This document shows positions 6,241 through 8,367 of a stretch of DNA of 8,367 bases, piece after piece; position 1 is the stretch's first letter; every line of letters begins with the position of its first letter. Origin of the DNA: Desulfofustis sp. Its GTDB lineage: Bacteria > Desulfobacterota > Desulfobulbia > Desulfobulbales > Desulfocapsaceae. The position numbers and the translations under genes were made by a program. The stretch covers positions 1 to 8,367 of the forward strand of contig JAQYVS010000383.1 in NCBI GenBank assembly GCA_030145365.1, given 5' to 3'. The notes below the pieces were generated by a model that was not told the origin of the DNA, made no database searches, and saw only the letters and a list, made by a program, of their open reading frames with translations.

Positions 6241-6963
6241 ATGGATTTTGAGTTTTCAGTTATTGCCGAATCTTTGCCTGCACTTCTTGTTGGAGCCAAA
6301 CTGACTTGGATCATAACTATTCTAGGAATATCTGGCGGTATGGCCTGCGGAATTTTAGCCGGTTTGGGGCGTATCGCAGGGACAGAAGCTCTCGGAGAAC
6401 AACCACACGGAATCTTTAAGCCGATTAGTGTTTTGATTCGCTATATATCCAGTGGCTATATTGAGTCGATCCGTGGAACACCGATTATAGTTCAGGCAAT
6501 GTTTCTCTATTTTGCCTTTCCCATGCTGGTCAAATCGGTTTTCGATATCGAACGCTTTCGTATCGAAGCTTTAACTGCCGCAGTCATTACCATTATCTTC
6601 AATGCTGGGGCCTATATTGCGGAAATAGTCAGGGGTTCGGTTATCTCCGTGGACAAGGGTCTTCTGGAAGCCGGAATGTCCCTTGGTATCAGTCGTTTTC
6701 AACTGATCGTCTATGTAATCGGTCCAATTGCCTTTCGAAGAATGATCCCTCCTCTAGGCAATCAGTTCATCATAAGCCTCAAGGACACCTCACTTTTTAT
6801 TGTAATCGGTGTCGGTGAGTTAACCAGACAGGGTCAGGAGATTATGGCCAGCAATTTCAGAGCACTTGAAATCTGGCTGACGGTGGCCGTTATGTACCTG
6901 ATAATGACATCAGTGTTAGCCATGTCGTTGCGCCGCATCGAGAAAAAGATGAAGGTTTTCTAA
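6241..6963 (+). CDS. glnP: Glutamine-type ABC transporter permease
   Basis: This is a 240-residue inner-membrane permease of the His/Glu/Gln/Arg/opine family, close to E. coli GlnP along its length. Visible features are hydrophobic segments near residues 15-42, 82-104, 110-132 and 208-230, SIRGTPIIVQAMFLYFA (76-92), and the EAA loop that docks on the ATPase (EAGMSLGISRFQLIVYVIGP, 143-162). Then come PPLGNQFIISLKDTSL (170-185) and GVGELTRQGQEI (190-201). It is about 20 residues longer than E. coli GlnP, the extra length falling between the first membrane segment and the SIRGTP motif (about 43-66). The ribosome site before ATG 6241 is weak (GCAGAATGG), so translation may be lower than for glnH. 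The ATPase gene follows 29 bases downstream. Confidence 0.9.
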   Translation: MDFEFSVIAESLPALLVGAKLTWIITILGISGGMACGILAGLGRIAGTEALGEQPHGIFKPISVLIRYISSGYIESIRGTPIIVQAMFLYFAFPMLVKSVFDIERFRIEALTAAVITIIFNAGAYIAEIVRGSVISVDKGLLEAGMSLGISRFQLIVYVIGPIAFRRMIPPLGNQFIISLKDTSLFIVIGVGELTRQGQEIMASNFRALEIWLTVAVMYLIMTSVLAMSLRRIEKKMKVF

Positions 6964-6992
6964 ATCCCAGTTTCACCTAAAAAAACGAGAAA

Positions 6993-7736
6993 ATGATGTT
7001 AAGCATTATTGAAATGAACGATGTGTGTAAATCCTTTGGCGATACAGAAGTTTTACACAATATCGACCTTTCTGTTCACGAGGGTGAGGTGGTTGTTGTC
7101 ATTGGTCCGTCCGGTTCCGGAAAATCCACTTTGATCCGCTGTATCAACTGCCTGGAACTAATATCGAGTGGGGAACTGGTCGTTGACGGCATCAGGATCC
7201 CTGCTGAGAAGAAAAGGGTACGTCAAATACGGCTCGAGGTTGGAATGGTTTTTCAGCAATTCAACCTTTTTCCGCACTTGACTGCACTCGATAATGTCGC
7301 TTTTGGTCCTTGTAAGGCGAGGAAAATGAACAAGGCCAAAGCAGCAGAAATTGCCCGGGACCTGCTTGACAAAGTTGGCTTGGCTGCATTTGAAAACAAG
7401 CTCCCAGGTCAGCTTTCTGGTGGACAACAGCAACGTGTTGCCATTGCTAGAGCATTGGCAGTGAGCCCCAAAGTTCTATTGTTTGATGAACCGACTTCGG
7501 CTCTAGACCCGGAAATGATTGGCGAAGTACTGGATGTCATGAAAAATATTGCTAAAGACAGCGGCATGACCATGGTTGTTGTTACCCATGAAATGGGGTT
7601 TGCAGCCCAAGTCGGTGACCGGCTGATTTTCATGGATGATGGAAGAATTGTCGAGGAAGGCAAACCTTGTGAAGTGATGAAAAATCCACAATCGGCTAGA
7701 CTCAAGGACTTCTTAGGACATGTGAAACACCACTAG
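6993..7736 (+). CDS. glnQ: Glutamine-type ABC transporter ATP-binding protein
   Basis: The 247-residue cytoplasmic ATPase powers the transporter. All motifs are present: Walker A GPSGSGKS (38-45), Q-loop Q88 in MVFQQFNLFPH, signature LSGGQQQ (141-147), Walker B VLLFDEP (161-167, catalytic E166), D-loop SALD (169-172) and switch H199 in VVTHEMGFA. The segment MVFQQFNLFPHLTALDN is characteristic of polar amino acid importers (GlnQ/HisP/ArtP type). The length is normal for the family. The start could be ATG 6993 or the adjacent ATG 6996; only a weak GAGA lies upstream. It is last in the glnHPQ operon, and no clear terminator follows. Confidence 0.93.
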   Translation: MMLSIIEMNDVCKSFGDTEVLHNIDLSVHEGEVVVVIGPSGSGKSTLIRCINCLELISSGELVVDGIRIPAEKKRVRQIRLEVGMVFQQFNLFPHLTALDNVAFGPCKARKMNKAKAAEIARDLLDKVGLAAFENKLPGQLSGGQQQRVAIARALAVSPKVLLFDEPTSALDPEMIGEVLDVMKNIAKDSGMTMVVVTHEMGFAAQVGDRLIFMDDGRIVEEGKPCEVMKNPQSARLKDFLGHVKHH

Positions 7737-7989
7737 CTTTAAAATTGATGCTAGAGGGTTGCCTTTTAAGGATATCCTGGGAACTTTGAGGATCTTCTTT
7801 ATTGAGTGACATTGCAGGACATCATTCCCATCGTTTTATCTGGCCAGTCTTTTGTTTCTTATAGAAACGCCTGTCAATTAAATTCAACCTATTAAACTAT
7901 AGTTTGGACGCGATTTTTAGTTCTCAACATATATCTTGTGATTATAAACAACAACGACCAGAGGAACTGACTCTATCGAGGAAGGCTAT
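7737..7989. other. Intergenic region with a 12-base palindrome
   Basis: This 253-base A/T-rich gap between glnQ and the broken Lrp-like gene holds no ORF or RNA gene that I can support. Its one clear structure is a perfect palindrome, AAACTATAGTTT, at 7894-7905. The TATAGT inside it (7898-7903) could be a -10 element, but no good -35 was found at the right distance. Confidence 0.4.
7894..7905. promoter_or_regulatory. Perfect palindrome AAACTATAGTTT, candidate operator
   Basis: This is a 12-base perfect dyad 85 bases upstream of the apparent original start of the Lrp-like gene, overlapping a possible -10 (TATAGT). It does not match the Lrp consensus. The short A/T-rich palindrome could be chance. 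Confidence 0.22.
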
Positions 7990-8076
7990 ATGAGTGTCTA
8001 GGAGAAACTTGAAGATAACTATTCTCTGTTGACTAAAATCTAACGGAAAATCGAGACAATACGGAAGTGGAGTTGA
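7990..8076 (+). pseudogene. Broken 5' part of the Lrp-like gene
   Basis: ATG 7990 has an excellent ribosome site, GAGGAAGG (7978-7985), yet the frame reads MSV-stop(TAG 7999), EKLEDNYSLLTKI-stop(TAA 8041), RKIETIRKWS-stop(TGA 8074). The peptide between the stops is a sensible charged helical sequence. Both early stops lie one C-to-T change from a glutamine codon. The downstream RAM-domain frame is shifted by one base and is open from 8033, so two nonsense changes and a frameshift near 8045-8076 would explain the pattern. Sequencing error is an alternative. TAG and TAA end normal genes in this window, so recoding is unlikely. Confidence 0.5.
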
Positions 8077-8116
8077 CAAACTGATTCCGAAAACCATGGA
8101 GAAGTTCAGGAAAGAA

Positions 8117-8367
8117 ATGGCTAAGCACAGCGAACAGGAATATCCGGAAATGCGTCGGGAAATTACCGCCTTCATCCTTATCAACGTGGAAGGAAGACAT
8201 GAAGAGAAGATAATGGATAAACTTTATAACCTGGAAGCGGTTCGCGAGGCACATTCAGTCAACGGATCAGTCGATATAATCATCCGGGTAAAACTGATGC
8301 GTGACCTGCTCTCATCCGATGCTGAATTAATTTCACAATTTATGATGACCACCATTCGACAGTGGAA
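8117..8367 (+). CDS. Lrp/AsnC-type ligand-binding (RAM) domain protein, 3' end beyond window
   Basis: This frame encodes the start of an Lrp/AsnC C-terminal (RAM, ferredoxin-like beta-alpha-beta) domain that binds amino acids and forms dimers and higher oligomers. The visible pattern is strand ITAFILINVEG, helix HEEKIMDKLYNLEAVREAHSV, the family turn NGSVDIIIRVKL, then helix DAELISQFMMTTIRQW, where the window ends. No helix-turn-helix DNA-binding domain precedes it, so it may be a stand-alone sensor domain. ATG 8117 is chosen because AGGA lies five bases upstream. ATG 8096 and ATG 8150 are alternatives, and the frame extends back to 8033 with plausible sequence (DKLIPKTMEKFRKEM). The original start was probably 7990, in another frame, now disrupted. 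Its place after an amino acid transporter suggests it senses the transported ligand. Confidence 0.65.
   Translation, partial: MAKHSEQEYPEMRREITAFILINVEGRHEEKIMDKLYNLEAVREAHSVNGSVDIIIRVKLMRDLLSSDAELISQFMMTTIRQW

Noticed and set aside
7733..7754. CTAGC/GCTAG inverted repeat at the end of glnQ as terminator
   Set aside because: The stem is only 5 bp, includes the stop codon, and is not followed by a T-run.
7990..8076. Alternative genetic code with TAG/TAA read as glutamine
   Set aside because: TAG and TAA end the normal-length glnH, glnQ, glnP and asparaginase genes here, so the stops are better explained as mutations or errors.
1..8367. CRISPR array, tRNA, rRNA, insertion sequence ends or phage genes
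   Set aside because: No regularly spaced repeats, cloverleaf-like sequences, transposase motifs or phage genes were seen on either strand.

Overview
The window reads as chromosomal DNA of a Gram-negative bacterium. It carries an enteric-type periplasmic glutamine ABC transporter and, at the left edge, a fragment that looks like an outer-membrane beta-barrel protein. A radical SAM aminomutase suggests low-oxygen metabolism. A Desulfobacterota-like or other marine/sediment proteobacterium would fit, but the sequence alone does not fix the taxon. No rRNA, tRNA, insertion sequence, integrase or CRISPR array was seen.

Layout. (1) 1-428, minus: a truncated fragment of a probable outer-membrane protein running off the left edge. 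(2) About 430-1000, plus: a stretch that looks richer in G+C by eye, holding an unrecognised 77-residue ORF followed by a good intrinsic terminator. (3) 1109-3535, minus: a two-gene operon of a glutamine synthetase-like ligase followed by a KamA-family radical SAM amino acid 2,3-aminomutase. (4) 3536-4089: a 550-base divergent intergenic region with a candidate promoter for the ligase operon and two tiny overlapping ORFs. (5) 4090-5145, plus: a cytoplasmic asparaginase/glutaminase-family amidohydrolase. (6) 5347-7736, plus: glnH-glnP-glnQ, with a strong hairpin between glnH and glnP. (7) 7737-8367, plus: a gap with a 12-base palindrome, then an Lrp/AsnC-type ligand-binding (RAM) domain gene whose 5' part is broken and whose 3' end lies beyond the window.

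How the genes may work together. All intact genes of known family concern glutamine/glutamate-like amino acids: an ABC importer, an amidohydrolase, an amide-forming ligase, an aminomutase that moves an alpha-amino group to the beta position, and an amino-acid-sensing domain. The ligase keeps its metal and ATP residues, but two positions that contact the alpha-amino/alpha-carboxylate end of glutamate in classical glutamine synthetase are changed (Gly to Arg, Arg to Ala). The aminomutase lacks the two aspartates diagnostic of lysine as substrate. The binding protein is changed at the residues that hold the alpha-amino group of glutamine, while most of the side-chain amide contacts remain. The most interesting reading is a cluster for uptake, synthesis or turnover of a beta-amino acid such as beta-glutamate/beta-glutamine, which are known osmolytes. 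This is inference from family knowledge and recalled residue numbering, not proof.
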